Shown one piece after another: positions 51,097 through 59,896 of a stretch of DNA of 64,000 bases (positions are counted from its first letter, which is position 1; every line of letters starts with the position of its first letter). Under the pieces are notes generated by a model. That model was not told the origin of the DNA, searched no databases, and was given only the letters and a program-made list of their open reading frames with translations. Both the position numbers and the translations under genes were made by a program. Location of the stretch: contig NZ_CP032419.1 of NCBI RefSeq assembly GCF_003595175.1, positions 2,046,001 through 2,110,000 on the forward strand, in the 5' to 3' direction. This stretch comes from Pseudomonas cavernae (GTDB lineage: Bacteria; Pseudomonadota; Gammaproteobacteria; Pseudomonadales; Pseudomonadaceae).

Positions 51097-51381
51097 ATGA
51101 CGACCCATCATCTGGCTTACGTCCGCGCCTGCCGCGGGCGCTCGACGCAACTCGGTGCCTACCTGCGCGATTTGCAGGAGCCCGTCGCGCGGCTGCCGGG
51201 CTGCCTGGCGTTCAACGTCGAGCCGCTGCCGGGCGGGGTGTGGCGGTTGCAGGGTAGTTGGGAGTCGCTTGCGGCGCGCCAGAGGTTCTTCACCGCGCCG
51301 CTGCTGCAGGAGATGTTCAGTGGCTTGCTGCGCGATGGACTGCTTGGCAGCCTGGAGTGCCAATCGGACGAACATGGATGA
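51097..51381 (+). CDS. Small antibiotic biosynthesis monooxygenase-like protein
   Basis: 94 residues from ATG 51097. Contains a short alpha/beta ABM-like pattern: LAYVRACRGRSTQLGAYLRDLQEPVARLPGCLAFNVEPLPGGVWRLQGSWESLAARQRFFTAPLLQEMF, as in YgiN-type quinol monooxygenases. The conserved RQ.F near the C-terminal half supports that fold. It is 28 bases downstream of the SDR on the same strand, so both probably act on the same compound. The earlier TTG (51076) is less likely; CCAGGAG lies ahead of 51097. Confidence 0.7.
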   Translation: MTTHHLAYVRACRGRSTQLGAYLRDLQEPVARLPGCLAFNVEPLPGGVWRLQGSWESLAARQRFFTAPLLQEMFSGLLRDGLLGSLECQSDEHG

Positions 51382-51387
51382 CCATGA

Positions 51388-51420
51388 AAAAGCCCCGGTG
51401 CTCACGCAGCCGGGGCTTTT
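51388..51420. terminator. Bidirectional intrinsic terminator
   Basis: AAAAGCCCCGG (51388-51398) pairs perfectly with CCGGGGCTTTT (51410-51420) across 11 bases. It serves both the SDR/monooxygenase-like genes and the convergent SDR gene ending at 51434. Confidence 0.85.
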
Positions 51421-51433
51421 CGGTGCCGGACTA

Positions 51434-52315
51434 TTACTCGGCGGCGGCCTGCGCCTTGCCTGACTTCTTCGGCGCGAAGCGTGATGCCAGGCGCATCGAG
51501 CCGACCACCAGGCGCTGGTACAGGGTCGGCAGCACGCGCTGCATGCCGTCCAGTGCCCAGGCATCGGCGCCGATCAGGATGCGCCGCTTGTCGCGCAGCA
51601 CGCCGCCCAGGATCACTTGGGCCGCTTTGTCCGGCGTGGTGCGCAGCAATTGATCATTGAACTGCTGACGCGCCTGCTCGACGCCCTGGCCGGTGACGCG
51701 CGCCATGCTGTCATTCATCCGCGCGGTCTTGGCGATGTTGGTCTTGATTCCGCCCGGGTGCACGCAGCTGACCGACACGCCGTTGCCGGCCATGTCCAGC
51801 TCCTGGCGCAGTGCCTCGGTGAAGCCGCGCACGGCGAACTTGGTGGCGTTGTAGGCGCTCATCCCCGGCTGGGCGAACAGCCCGAACACGCTGGAGACGT
51901 TGACGATATGGCCTTCGCCGGACGCTTTCAGGTGCGGCAGGAAGGCCTTGGTGCCATACACCACGCCCCAGAAGTTGATGTTCATGATCCATTCGTAGTC
52001 GGTGTAGTCGTTGGCTTCCACCGTGCCGCCCTGGGCCACGCCGGCGTTGTTGAAGATCAGGTTGACCCGGCCGTGCTCCTGCACCACCTGCTCGGCCCAG
52101 GCGTGTACGGCTTCGCGGTCGGACACGTCGACCCGCGCATCGGTGACGCTGACGCCCAGCTTGCGCGCCTGCTCGGCGGTTTCCGCGAGGCCTTCGGCGT
52201 TGACGTCGGCCAGCGCCAGGTGGCAGCCCTGGCGGGCCAGGCGGTAGGCGAGGGCGCGGCCGATGCCGGAACCGGCGCCGGTGATGGCGGCGACTTTATT
52301 TTCGAACGACTTCAT
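51434..52315 (-). CDS. Short-chain dehydrogenase, second copy
   Basis: 293 residues from ATG 52315, overlapping the monooxygenase stop by 4 bases. TGAGSGIGRALAYRLARQG near 12-30, NNAG near 90-93, VSSVFG catalytic Ser near 141-146, YNATK near 155-159 (Y and K of the active site). The C-terminus is longer than in the first SDR (about 250-293, ending KKSGKAQAAAE). Acts with the BVMO in the same operon, probably in alcohol/ketone interconversion (inference). Confidence 0.9.
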   Translation of the reverse strand: MKSFENKVAAITGAGSGIGRALAYRLARQGCHLALADVNAEGLAETAEQARKLGVSVTDARVDVSDREAVHAWAEQVVQEHGRVNLIFNNAGVAQGGTVEANDYTDYEWIMNINFWGVVYGTKAFLPHLKASGEGHIVNVSSVFGLFAQPGMSAYNATKFAVRGFTEALRQELDMAGNGVSVSCVHPGGIKTNIAKTARMNDSMARVTGQGVEQARQQFNDQLLRTTPDKAAQVILGGVLRDKRRILIGADAWALDGMQRVLPTLYQRLVVGSMRLASRFAPKKSGKAQAAAE

Positions 52316-53853
52316 GCGGTGGCCTCCTCGGCGCTGATGGCATAGCTCTGGGCGGAATGTGCGGCGTGCTCGCGGCTGAAATGATAGGCGGCTGGGTCGA
52401 AGTTGCGCGTCAGCATGCGGAAGCGCCAGGTGAAGCCGGGCCACACGGTGCAATTGCGTCCACTCACCGGGTGCAGGTACCAGCTCATGCAGCCACCGGC
52501 GTTCCATACCGTACTGCCGAGGGTGCCCTGCAGCTTGGCGTTGAACTTGTCCTGCGCCTCGCGCTTGACCTCCAGGCTGCGCAGTTGGCGCTGGTCGAGC
52601 AGGTCGAGGGCACCGAGCACGTAGTGGATCTGCGACTCGATCATGTAGACCATCGAGTTGTGGCCGAGGCCGGTGTTCGGGCCCATGAGGAAGAACAGGT
52701 TGGGGAAGCCGGCGGTCAAGGTGCCCTTGTAGGCTTCCGGGCCTTGCGGCCAGGTGTCGAGCAGGTCGACGCCGTCACGACCGAACACCACGCCACGCGG
52801 CAACGGATCGCTGGGCATGAAGCCGGTGCCGAAGATGATGGCGTCGACCTCGCGCTCCTGGCCATTGGCGGTGACGATGCTGCCCGCGCGGATTTCCTGC
52901 ACGCCGTCGGTGATCACGCTGACGTTCGGCTGGACCAGCGAGGGGTAATAGTCGTTGGAGATCAGCACGCGCTTGCAGCCCATGGTGTAGTCCGGGGTGA
53001 CCTTGGCGCGCAGGACCGGGTCCTTGATCTGCTTGTTGATGTACAGCTTGCCAACGGTCTGGGCCACCTTGAGCAGGCGTGGGGCGAAGGCGATCACCCG
53101 GCTTTCCAGCATGGTGTAGAGCAGCCCGCGCCAGAGCTTCTGCGCCAGCGGGAAGTGCTTGAAGCGGGCGCGCTCGCGCTCGCTGATGGCGCGGTCCGGC
53201 TTGGGCATGATCCACGGCGCGGTGCGTTGGTAGAGGTCGAGCTGGGCGACCTGCTGCTGAATCTGCGGGACGAACTGGATCGCCGAGGCGCCGGTGCCGA
53301 CCACGGCGACGCGCTTGCCGGTGAGGTCGAAGTCATGGTTCCACTGCTGCGAGTGGAAGACGGTGCCTTTGAACTTCTCCAGGCCCTTGAGCTTGGGAAT
53401 CGACGGGGTGGACAGGGCGCCCATGCCGGAGACCACGAACTGCGCGCTGTACTGGTTACCCTGGGCATCGGTGATGTGCCACAGCTCCCGCAGTTCATCC
53501 CACTTGAGGTGGGTGATTTCGCTGCCCAGCAGGGTCTTGTCCTGCAGGCGGTATTTCTCCCAGCAGCCTTCCAGGTAGCTCTGGATCTCCGGCTGCTTGG
53601 CGAACATCCGCGTCCACTTCGGGTTCGGCTCGAAGGAGAAGGAGTACAGGTGCGATTGCACGTCGCAGCCGCAGCCCGGGTAGTTGTTGACCCGCCAGGT
53701 GCCGCCGACGCCGCCTTCCTTCTCGAACAGGAGGAAGTCGTCCTCGCCTTGCTGTTTCAGGCGGATGGCCATGCCAAGGCCGGAAAAGCCACTGCCGATG
53801 ATGGCGATCTTGCAGTGGCGAGCAGTGCTGCGGGGTGACACGGGCGCATTCAT
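52312..53853 (-). CDS. Baeyer-Villiger-type flavin monooxygenase
   Basis: 513-residue FAD/NADPH monooxygenase. FAD motif IAIIGSGFSGLGMA from about 17, the BVMO fingerprint FKGTVFHSQQWNHD near 160-173 (FxGxxxHxxxW followed by N where P or D is usual), NADPH motif VAVVGTGASA near 184-193, and a C-terminal region with GRDGVDLLDTW near 365. Converts ketones or cyclic ketones to esters/lactones in this family. It is paired with an SDR, overlapping by 4 bases, and is divergent from a TetR repressor. Start ATG 53853. Confidence 0.88.
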   Translation of the reverse strand: MNAPVSPRSTARHCKIAIIGSGFSGLGMAIRLKQQGEDDFLLFEKEGGVGGTWRVNNYPGCGCDVQSHLYSFSFEPNPKWTRMFAKQPEIQSYLEGCWEKYRLQDKTLLGSEITHLKWDELRELWHITDAQGNQYSAQFVVSGMGALSTPSIPKLKGLEKFKGTVFHSQQWNHDFDLTGKRVAVVGTGASAIQFVPQIQQQVAQLDLYQRTAPWIMPKPDRAISERERARFKHFPLAQKLWRGLLYTMLESRVIAFAPRLLKVAQTVGKLYINKQIKDPVLRAKVTPDYTMGCKRVLISNDYYPSLVQPNVSVITDGVQEIRAGSIVTANGQEREVDAIIFGTGFMPSDPLPRGVVFGRDGVDLLDTWPQGPEAYKGTLTAGFPNLFFLMGPNTGLGHNSMVYMIESQIHYVLGALDLLDQRQLRSLEVKREAQDKFNAKLQGTLGSTVWNAGGCMSWYLHPVSGRNCTVWPGFTWRFRMLTRNFDPAAYHFSREHAAHSAQSYAISAEEATA

Positions 53854-53885
53854 ATGGCCAAGCTCCTGTTATGCTTATTGCCGGC

Positions 53886-53921
53886 GTATACATCTGTATA
53901 CCAAAGTAGACATCTGTATAC
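53886..53921. promoter_or_regulatory. Two GTATAC-type operators (TetR sites)
   Basis: GTATACATCTGTATAC at 53886-53901 and GTAGACATCTGTATAC at 53906-53921, 20 bp apart (two helical turns), in the gap between the BVMO and TetR starts. Each is GTATAC-N4-GTATAC with GTATAC palindromic itself (one change in the second). The sites overlap the likely promoters. Confidence 0.7.
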
Positions 53922-53969
53922 TCGCCGGCAAGGCACACCGCCACAAGCCAACCTTAGGTAGGGTTAGTC

Positions 53970-54686
53970 ATGGGTACTGAGGTCAACGACACCCCCTCTG
54001 CGCGGGAAAGAAGCAGCGATGCTCCCGGCAAGCGCCTGCTGATGGAGGCGGCGTTACGTTTGACCTCGACCAGCCGCAGCCTGAGCAGCCTCGGCCTGCG
54101 CGAACTGGCGCGCGAGGCGGGGCTTAACCCGAACACCTTCTATCGCCATTTCAAGGATGTGGACGATCTCGGCATGGCGGTGATCCGCGATATTTCCGTG
54201 CAACTGCGCCAGCCGCTGCGCGACCTGCGCCGCGAGGCGGCGCAGCGGGCGGTGAGCGAGTCCAAGGACACATCGCCGCAGCTGTTCGGCATCGACCTCA
54301 ATCGAGGGCGGCGGGTCTGCCATGAAACCGTGCGGCTGTTCTTCGCCTTCGTCGAGGCGCATCCGGAAGCCTTCATCATCGGCGTACGCGAACTGCATGG
54401 CGCCTCGCTAGTGCTACGCGCGGCGTTGCAGGAGGTGATGGACGAGTTCGCTGCCGACATGGCCGAGGACATCTTCGAGTTCAAGCTGCTGCCGGCCTTG
54501 GTCAGCAAGCCGGTAGTGCTGCAGATTTCCAGCCTGGTCAGCCGCAACCTGTTCCAGGTGTCGCTCGACTACATCGGCCAGCCTGAACGGCGCGCGGCGA
54601 TTTGCGCGCTGGCCGAGGAGGAGATCGTCATGCTGTTCACCGGCGCCAGCGTGCTACAGGGACTGGGGCAGCTGCGCTTGTCTTGA
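53970..54686 (+). CDS. TetR-family regulator
   Basis: 238 residues. N-terminal HTH (about 30-75; LRELAREAGLNPNTFYRHFKDVDDLGMAVIRD) with the standard TetR recognition helix, then an all-helical ligand domain. It is divergent from the BVMO gene with the doubled GTATAC motifs between, so it probably represses the BVMO-SDR operon until an inducer binds. ATG 53970 follows TAGGTAGGG. Confidence 0.9.
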   Translation: MGTEVNDTPSARERSSDAPGKRLLMEAALRLTSTSRSLSSLGLRELAREAGLNPNTFYRHFKDVDDLGMAVIRDISVQLRQPLRDLRREAAQRAVSESKDTSPQLFGIDLNRGRRVCHETVRLFFAFVEAHPEAFIIGVRELHGASLVLRAALQEVMDEFAADMAEDIFEFKLLPALVSKPVVLQISSLVSRNLFQVSLDYIGQPERRAAICALAEEEIVMLFTGASVLQGLGQLRLS

Positions 54687-54708
54687 CGGAGTCGGTTGCT
54701 GAAAGTTC

Positions 54709-54810
54709 GTAGGATGGGTGGAGCGTAGCGATACCCATCGTTGCAGCGCCAAGCCTTGTACAGCCCGATCGGCCAATCCTTGGGTATCGCTGCGCTCAAC
54801 ACCAACCTAC
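54709..54810. repeat. Dispersed inverted repeat R1, copy 6
   Basis: Left arm begins GTAGGATGGGTGGAGCGTAG, right arm ends CTCAACACCAACCTAC. It lies in the convergent gap between the TetR gene and the ferritin-like gene. Confidence 0.85.
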
Positions 54811-54854
54811 AGGTGCAGGCCTTGGCGCTCTGCGTTCTGCCCAACCCGCGGAAA

Positions 54855-54892
54855 CAAAAAAGACGGCGCCGCCTTGGGGAAGGCGACGCCGC
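54855..54892 (-). terminator. Intrinsic terminator after the ferritin-like hydrolase
   Basis: On the minus strand GGCGTCGCCTT-CCCC-AAGGCGGCGCC (one mismatch) is followed by GTCTTTTTT. It lies about 22 bases past the stop at 54914. Confidence 0.7.
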
Positions 54893-54913
54893 CAACTTGG
54901 GTTGTGACGATGA

Positions 54914-55753
54914 TCAGTTGCTGAAGCCCAGGCGCTGCCGCCAGGTTTTCTCCAGGGTCTTGGTTTCGTGATCGTACGGGTGGAAGCCCGGGCGGTAGTA
55001 ATCGAGGTACGGCCCGATCAGTTTGGTGAAGAAGCCGTTGCGCGGGCTGAACAGGGTGGTCAGCCCGCGTTTCCAGGCGCGCCAGTTGAATAGTTGGCCG
55101 TCCTTGCGCAGCAGATGCAGCTGGAACCAGCCGATCACGCCGAGGAAGATCACCGTGGTCAACAGCATCGTGATGGTGCGGATGAAATAGCCGCCGCCGA
55201 TGGCCTGATAGGCGTCGTAGCAGACCGCCTTGTGCTCGTTTTCCTCGATCGCGTGCCACATCCACAACTGATACATCTTCGGGTCGTCGATCTGGGTGGT
55301 CAGGTCCTCGCGCTTGAGCAGCTGCTCGGCCATGGTCGCGGTGAAGTGCTCCAGGGCGCAGGTGGCGGCCAGGCATTGCTTCTTGGTGAACACCTTGGTC
55401 ACCCATTCCAGCAGGACCTTGATGCGCAGCTCGAGCTTTTCCAGGTCGATGCCGTGTTCCGCCGCGTAATCGTTGTAGGTCGCATGCTCCTTGGAGTGCA
55501 TGGCTTCCTGACCGATGAAGGCGCTGATGTCCTTCTTCAGTTGTGGATCGGTGATCCGCTCGCGTACGGCGCGCACGCTGTCGACGAAGAACTTCTCGCC
55601 ATAGGGAAACAGTGACGACAGGTTGTTCATGAAGTGGGTCATGAACGGCTCGTCGCCCCACCAGTACTTCTTGGTGTCGCTGAAGCTGAAATCCATCCGG
55701 CGTACGGGGAAGCTGGCGCTGGGCTGCGGTTTGGCCGCGGCAGTAGTCGACAT
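54914..55753 (-). CDS. Predicted metal-dependent hydrolase, ferritin-like
   Basis: 279 residues from ATG 55753 with GAGGA ahead; a longer ATG (55867) adds 38 unlike residues. The helical core has paired Glu/His motifs of a di-iron fold: FIGQEAMHSKEHATYNDY near 78-95, ALEHFTATMAEQLLK near 134-148, MWHAIEENEHKAVCYDAY near 164-181. A membrane-like stretch (LLTTVIFLGVIGWFQL, near 199-214) follows. It belongs to the PF10118-like family annotated 'predicted metal-dependent hydrolase'; no reaction is established. It is a single gene before the apt-anr block. Confidence 0.75.
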   Translation of the reverse strand: MSTTAAAKPQPSASFPVRRMDFSFSDTKKYWWGDEPFMTHFMNNLSSLFPYGEKFFVDSVRAVRERITDPQLKKDISAFIGQEAMHSKEHATYNDYAAEHGIDLEKLELRIKVLLEWVTKVFTKKQCLAATCALEHFTATMAEQLLKREDLTTQIDDPKMYQLWMWHAIEENEHKAVCYDAYQAIGGGYFIRTITMLLTTVIFLGVIGWFQLHLLRKDGQLFNWRAWKRGLTTLFSPRNGFFTKLIGPYLDYYRPGFHPYDHETKTLEKTWRQRLGFSN

Positions 55754-56027
55754 GACGAAGTCCTCGATTCGTGGCGGCAAATCGGGTGCCGCTGTTCTTG
55801 TTGTGGGCGTGGCCATGACGGTGCTAACCATGTCATTGCGTGATGTCACTATCGAGTAAGTCGTCAATTCCCGCGGCCAACTTTTGGCGGGTTGTGCCTC
55901 GTGCGTGGGCGTCCGGGTAGCAGACGGCCAGCTGTGGGTAACGGCTCGGGGAGATGCAGGCAGGCGCGACAGCAGAACAGCAGGGTAACGCGGAGGGGGT
56001 GGGGCCGCCGGGCGGCGGCCCGGGTGT
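55754..56027. other. Gap between the ferritin-like gene and apt
   Basis: About 270 bases with no gene. A GC-rich perfect 8-bp hairpin GGGCCGCC-GGGC-GGCGGCCC lies at 56002-56021, just downstream of apt, without a T-run. The promoter of the ferritin-like gene should lie near 55800-55860. Confidence 0.5.
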
Positions 56028-56576
56028 TCAACGTTCGTCGAGGGCGAAGGCGGTGAGGGTGAAGGTGGGGATGCCGATGTCCTGCAGCTTCTCTGAGCCG
56101 CCGAGTTCCGGCAGGTCGATGATCGCCGCGGCCTCGAACAGGCTGGCGCCCATGCGTCGCACCAGCTTGGCGGCCGCCAGCAGGGTGCCGCCGGTGGCGA
56201 TCAGGTCATCGAATATCAGCACCGAGTCGCCTTCGCAAAAGCTGTCGGCATGCACTTCGAGGAAGGCCTCGCCATACTCGGTCTGGTAACCCTCGCTGAG
56301 CACTTTGGCGGGCAGCTTGCCCTGCTTGCGGAACAGCACCAGCGGCTTGTTCAGCTCATAGGCGATGATCGAACCGATCAGGAAACCACGGGCGTCCATG
56401 GCGCCGATATGGCTGAAGTCGGCCTCGACATAACGCTGGATGAAGCTGTCGGCAACCATGCGCAGGGCGCGTGGCGACTGGAACAGCGGGGTGATGTCGC
56501 GAAACACCACGCCGGGTTTGGGGAAGTCCGGCACTGGGCGGATCAGGGTTTTGATGCTGAATTCGTCGAAGATCAT
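56028..56576 (-). CDS. apt: Adenine phosphoribosyltransferase
   Basis: 182-residue salvage enzyme joining adenine to PRPP to form AMP. PRPP-binding motif [27 protein letters not shown] near 117-143, N-terminal [20 protein letters not shown] near 16-35, [19 protein letters not shown] near 58-76. Family length matches the start ATG 56576 (MIFDEF); a longer frame of 14 more residues is rejected. It links to the guanine/xanthine genes only through general purine metabolism. Confidence 0.97.
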   Translation of the reverse strand: MIFDEFSIKTLIRPVPDFPKPGVVFRDITPLFQSPRALRMVADSFIQRYVEADFSHIGAMDARGFLIGSIIAYELNKPLVLFRKQGKLPAKVLSEGYQTEYGEAFLEVHADSFCEGDSVLIFDDLIATGGTLLAAAKLVRRMGASLFEAAAIIDLPELGGSEKLQDIGIPTFTLTAFALDER

Positions 56577-56651
56577 GGTTGCGGGGTCCTGCGGCAGACG
56601 GGCGAGGAAACAGGCCATGGCGCCGGCACTGGGCCGGCGGGCGGGGCGGAA

Positions 56652-57386
56652 TCAGGCGTCGAGATTGCCGCCGGCCAGGGCGCAGAGTTCGATCGGGTCG
56701 AGAATCTGCACTTCCTTGCCGGTGGCGCTGATCAGGCCGTTTTGCTGGAAGCGGGTGAACACCCGCGAGACGGTTTCCACCGCCAGACCCAGGTAGTTGC
56801 CGATCTCGTTGCGCGACATGGCCAGACGGAACTGGCTGGCCGAGAAGCCGCGGGCGCGAAAGCGCGCCGACAGGTTGACCAGGAAGGTGGCGATGCGTTC
56901 GTCGGCGGTCTTCTTCGACAGCAGCATCATCATCTGCTGGTCGTCGCGGATTTCCCGGCTCATCACCCGCATCAACTGACGGCGCAGCTGCGGCAGCTCG
57001 GCGGCCAGCTCGTCCAGCCGCTCGAAGGGAATCTCGCAGACCGAAGTGGTTTCCAGCGCCTGGGCGGAGACCGGGTAGTGCTCGCTGTCCATGCCGGACA
57101 GGCCGACCAGTTCGCTGGGCAGGTGGAAGCCGGTCAGCTGCTCTTCGCCATCATCGCTGAGGCTGAAGGTCTTCAGGCTGCCGGCGCGCACGGCGAATAC
57201 CGAGCCGAACGCGTCGCCCTGGCGGAACAGGAATTCGCCTTTCTTCAGCGGCCGGCCGCGTTTGACTATCTCGTCGAGCGAATCCATGTCTTCGAAGTTG
57301 AGCGACAGCGGCAGACACAGGCTGGCCAGGCTGCAATCCTTGCAGTTGACTTGCGGCAGCGGGCGAACCTTGATGATTTCCGACAT
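56652..57386 (-). CDS. anr: Anaerobic regulator Anr (FNR family)
   Basis: 244-residue oxygen sensor that activates genes for low-oxygen growth when its [4Fe-4S] cluster is intact. Cysteines C15, C18, C24 ([11 protein letters not shown]) and C117 (SVCEIP) match the four FNR ligands. cAMP-binding-like domain to about 140, helix-turn-helix near 190-215 ([25 protein letters not shown]) with ETVSR recognition residues, so the target is TTGAT-N4-ATCAA. Such a site sits ahead of hemN in this window. Start ATG 57386 gives the family length. Confidence 0.97.
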   Translation of the reverse strand: MSEIIKVRPLPQVNCKDCSLASLCLPLSLNFEDMDSLDEIVKRGRPLKKGEFLFRQGDAFGSVFAVRAGSLKTFSLSDDGEEQLTGFHLPSELVGLSGMDSEHYPVSAQALETTSVCEIPFERLDELAAELPQLRRQLMRVMSREIRDDQQMMMLLSKKTADERIATFLVNLSARFRARGFSASQFRLAMSRNEIGNYLGLAVETVSRVFTRFQQNGLISATGKEVQILDPIELCALAGGNLDA

Positions 57387-57486
57387 TGCGAGGATTCCTT
57401 GCTGCAAAACACACATTGTCAGCAAGGGTACTCCACGGGGGGACGTTTCTGCCAGTTAGCCCCAGCGCGCCGGCCTTGTGCCCTGT

Positions 57487-58869
57487 TTAGATCACCCGGG
57501 AGAAGCGTTGGCTGTTCTGCTCGCCTAGATAGGCATCGAACAGCATGCACACGGCGCGCACCAGCAGGCGGCCGGCCGGGCGGATGACCAGGCTGCGTTC
57601 GCTCAGTTCGATCAGGCCGTCGCTGGCCATCTGCAGCAGTTGTGGCCAGATTTCGGCGAAATAGCCGCGGAAGTACAGCTCGAAAGCTTCCTCGATTTCA
57701 CTGAAGTCCAGGCGGAAGTCGCACATCAGGCGTTGGATCACCGCGCGACGGATGCGGTCGTCCTCACAGGTGAGCAGACCGCGGTGGGTGGCCAGCTGAC
57801 CGCCGTCCAGGCTGTTCTGGTACTGCTGCAGATCACTGTGGTTCTGGATATAGAGCTCGCCGATCTTGCCGATGGCGGAGACGCCGAGGCCGATCAGGTC
57901 GCAATGGCCATGGGTGGTGTAGCCCTGGAAGCTGCGCTGCAGGCGACCCTCTTCCTGGGCCATGGCCAGGTCGTCGTCGGGCAGGGCGAAGTGGTCCATG
58001 CCGATGTAGCGGTAGCCGGCGCCGTTCAGCTGCGTGATGGTGTTCTGCAGCATGCTCAGCTTGGCCGCCGGCGCCGGCAGGTCGGCGCTGTTGATGCGCC
58101 GCTGCGGCATGAAACGCTCCGGCAGGTGCGCGTAGTTGAACACCGACAGGTGATCGGGCTGCAGGCCGATCACTTCGTCGACGGTGCGGGCGAAGCTCTC
58201 CGGGGTCTGTTTGGGCAGGCCGTAGATCAGGTCGATGTTCACCGAACGGTATTGCAGGGTACGCGCCGCCTCGAGGATGGCGCGGGTTTCCTCGGGGGTC
58301 TGCAGGCGGTTCACCGCGCGCTGCACCTCCGGGTCGAAGTCCTGCACGCCGAGGCTGATGCGGTTGAAACCTAGCTCGCGGAGCAGGCCCATGGTCGCCC
58401 AGTCGGCCTCGCGCGGGTCGATCTCGATGCTGTAGTCGGCACTGTCGTCATCCAGCAGGTTGAAGTTGCGCCGCAGCTCGACCATCAGCCGGCGCAGTTG
58501 GGCATGGTCGAGAAAGGTTGGCGTGCCGCCGCCGAAGTGCAGCTGCTCGACCACCTGATCGTGATCGAGGTGGCGGCCGAGGATTTCGATCTCGTGGATC
58601 AGCCGTTGCAGATAGGGCTCGCTGCGGCTGCGGTCCTTGGTAATCACCTTGGTGCAGGCGCAGTAGTAGCAGATGTGCGCGCAGAACGGGATGTGCACAT
58701 AGAGCGACAGCGGGCGCTTGGCCCGGCGGCTGCCGCGCAGGGCATGGAACAGCTCGAACGGGCCGACGCCGGGGTGGAACTGCACGGCGGTGGGATAGGA
58801 GGTGTAGCGCGGGCCCGGATGATCGTAGCGACGGATCAGCTCGAGGTCCCAGTGAATGGTGTCGCGCAT
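57487..58869 (-). CDS. hemN: Oxygen-independent coproporphyrinogen III oxidase
   Basis: 460-residue radical SAM enzyme that makes protoporphyrinogen IX for haem synthesis without oxygen. The cluster motif CX3CX2CXC (C63, C67, C70, C72: FCAHICYYCAC), FGGGTPTFL near 111-120, SIEIDPREADW near 150, RISLGVQDFDP near 175 and a C-terminal HemN domain (about 350-450). First gene after the Anr box at 58932. Start ATG 58869 begins MRDTIHWDLELIRRYD. Confidence 0.96.
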   Translation of the reverse strand: MRDTIHWDLELIRRYDHPGPRYTSYPTAVQFHPGVGPFELFHALRGSRRAKRPLSLYVHIPFCAHICYYCACTKVITKDRSRSEPYLQRLIHEIEILGRHLDHDQVVEQLHFGGGTPTFLDHAQLRRLMVELRRNFNLLDDDSADYSIEIDPREADWATMGLLRELGFNRISLGVQDFDPEVQRAVNRLQTPEETRAILEAARTLQYRSVNIDLIYGLPKQTPESFARTVDEVIGLQPDHLSVFNYAHLPERFMPQRRINSADLPAPAAKLSMLQNTITQLNGAGYRYIGMDHFALPDDDLAMAQEEGRLQRSFQGYTTHGHCDLIGLGVSAIGKIGELYIQNHSDLQQYQNSLDGGQLATHRGLLTCEDDRIRRAVIQRLMCDFRLDFSEIEEAFELYFRGYFAEIWPQLLQMASDGLIELSERSLVIRPAGRLLVRAVCMLFDAYLGEQNSQRFSRVI

Positions 58870-58931
58870 GTCAGCGCTCTCCGTTTTTTCAGGCTATGCG
58901 GAGAGTCTAGGGAGCGGCCGGGCCGGCGGTT

Positions 58932-58945
58932 TTGATCTGTATCAA
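58932..58945. promoter_or_regulatory. Anr box upstream of hemN
   Basis: TTGAT-CTGT-ATCAA is a perfect Anr/FNR site, 62 bases before the hemN ATG and near the stop of the next gene at 58951. It should make hemN Anr-dependent at low oxygen. Confidence 0.8.
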
Positions 58946-58950
58946 GCGCC

Positions 58951-59679
58951 TCAGTGGTTGTGCTGCATACCGCTGTGGTCGGCAGCATGGCCGCTGTCAT
59001 GGCCCATCAGCCAAGCCTGGTGCGGGCCGGGCATTGTCCACAGGCCAAAGAGGATCACCAGCAGGCCGCCGGCCATGCGTACCCCGCGCTTGCGCAGCAA
59101 AGCGGTGAGGCGCTCGGCGGCGAGGCCGGTGGCGAGCAGCACCGGCCAGGTGCCGAGGCCGAAGGCCAGCATCAGCAGCGCGCTGTCCAGCGCATCGCCC
59201 TGACTGGCGGCCCACAGCAGGGTGCTGTAGACCAGGCCGCAGGGCAGCCAGCCCCACAGGGCGCCGAGCAGCAGGGCGCGCGGCAGGCTGGCGACCGGCA
59301 TCAACCGGCTGGCGAATGGCTGGATATGCCGCCACAGGCCGCGGCCGAGGGCTTCGATGCGGGTCAGACCGCTCCACCAGCCGGCCAGATACAGGCCCAT
59401 GGCAATCAGCAGCAGGGCGGCGACTACCCGCAGCAACATCGCCGCCGGGCTGCTCGCCACGGCCCAGCCGGCCAGGCCGATGAGCAGACCGGCGGCGGCA
59501 TAGCTGAGGATGCGTCCGAGGTTGTAGGCCAGCAGCAAGTGCAGGCGGCGACTGCGTTGTTCGACGGGGATGGCCAGGGTCAGGGCGCCCATCAGACCGC
59601 CGCACATGCCCAGGCAGTGGCCGCCGCCGAGCAGGCCGAGGATCAGTGCGGAGACCAGCAGCGGAGCGAGTTCAAGCAC
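58951..59679 (-). CDS. Sulfite exporter TauE/SafE-like membrane protein
   Basis: 242-residue membrane protein of the DsbD-like/TauE family with about six segments (for example 3-25, 45-65, 72-92, 120-140, 155-170, 200-218). N-terminal GLLGGGHCLGMCGGLMGAL has the Cys pair (C22, C26) and Gly pattern of copper/heavy-metal-related transporters that occur beside cbb3 genes. The C-terminus ends in a His-rich HDSGHAADHSGMQHNH, able to bind metal. Overlaps ccoS by 8 bases. A role in copper supply for the oxidase is likely but not proven. Confidence 0.8.
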   Translation of the reverse strand: MLELAPLLVSALILGLLGGGHCLGMCGGLMGALTLAIPVEQRSRRLHLLLAYNLGRILSYAAAGLLIGLAGWAVASSPAAMLLRVVAALLLIAMGLYLAGWWSGLTRIEALGRGLWRHIQPFASRLMPVASLPRALLLGALWGWLPCGLVYSTLLWAASQGDALDSALLMLAFGLGTWPVLLATGLAAERLTALLRKRGVRMAGGLLVILFGLWTMPGPHQAWLMGHDSGHAADHSGMQHNH

Positions 59680-59887
59680 GCGGCGGCTCCTGGCGCTGAT
59701 CGCGCTTGTCGGCCGAGGCTTCGTCGACGCCGGCCTGATGCTGGGGGTCCTCGTCGTCGAACAGGATGCTGTGCGCCGGGCCGTCGAGGTCGTCGTACTG
59801 GCCGCTGTCCACCGCCCAGAAGAAGATGTAGATGGCCACGGCGACGATCAGCAGGGCGACCGGAATCAGCACATAGAGAGCGGGCAT
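59672..59887 (-). CDS. ccoS: cbb3 oxidase maturation protein CcoS
   Basis: 71-residue small membrane protein. N-terminal helix MPALYVLIPVALLIVAVAIYIFFWAV, then the conserved acidic SGQYDDLDGPAHSILFDDE and a polar tail. CcoS is needed to insert haem/copper into cbb3 oxidase (family knowledge). It lies between ccoI and the TauE-like gene, overlapping the latter by 8 bases. Confidence 0.95.
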   Translation of the reverse strand: MPALYVLIPVALLIVAVAIYIFFWAVDSGQYDDLDGPAHSILFDDEDPQHQAGVDEASADKRDQRQEPPRA

Positions 59888-59896
59888 GCGGGCCTC

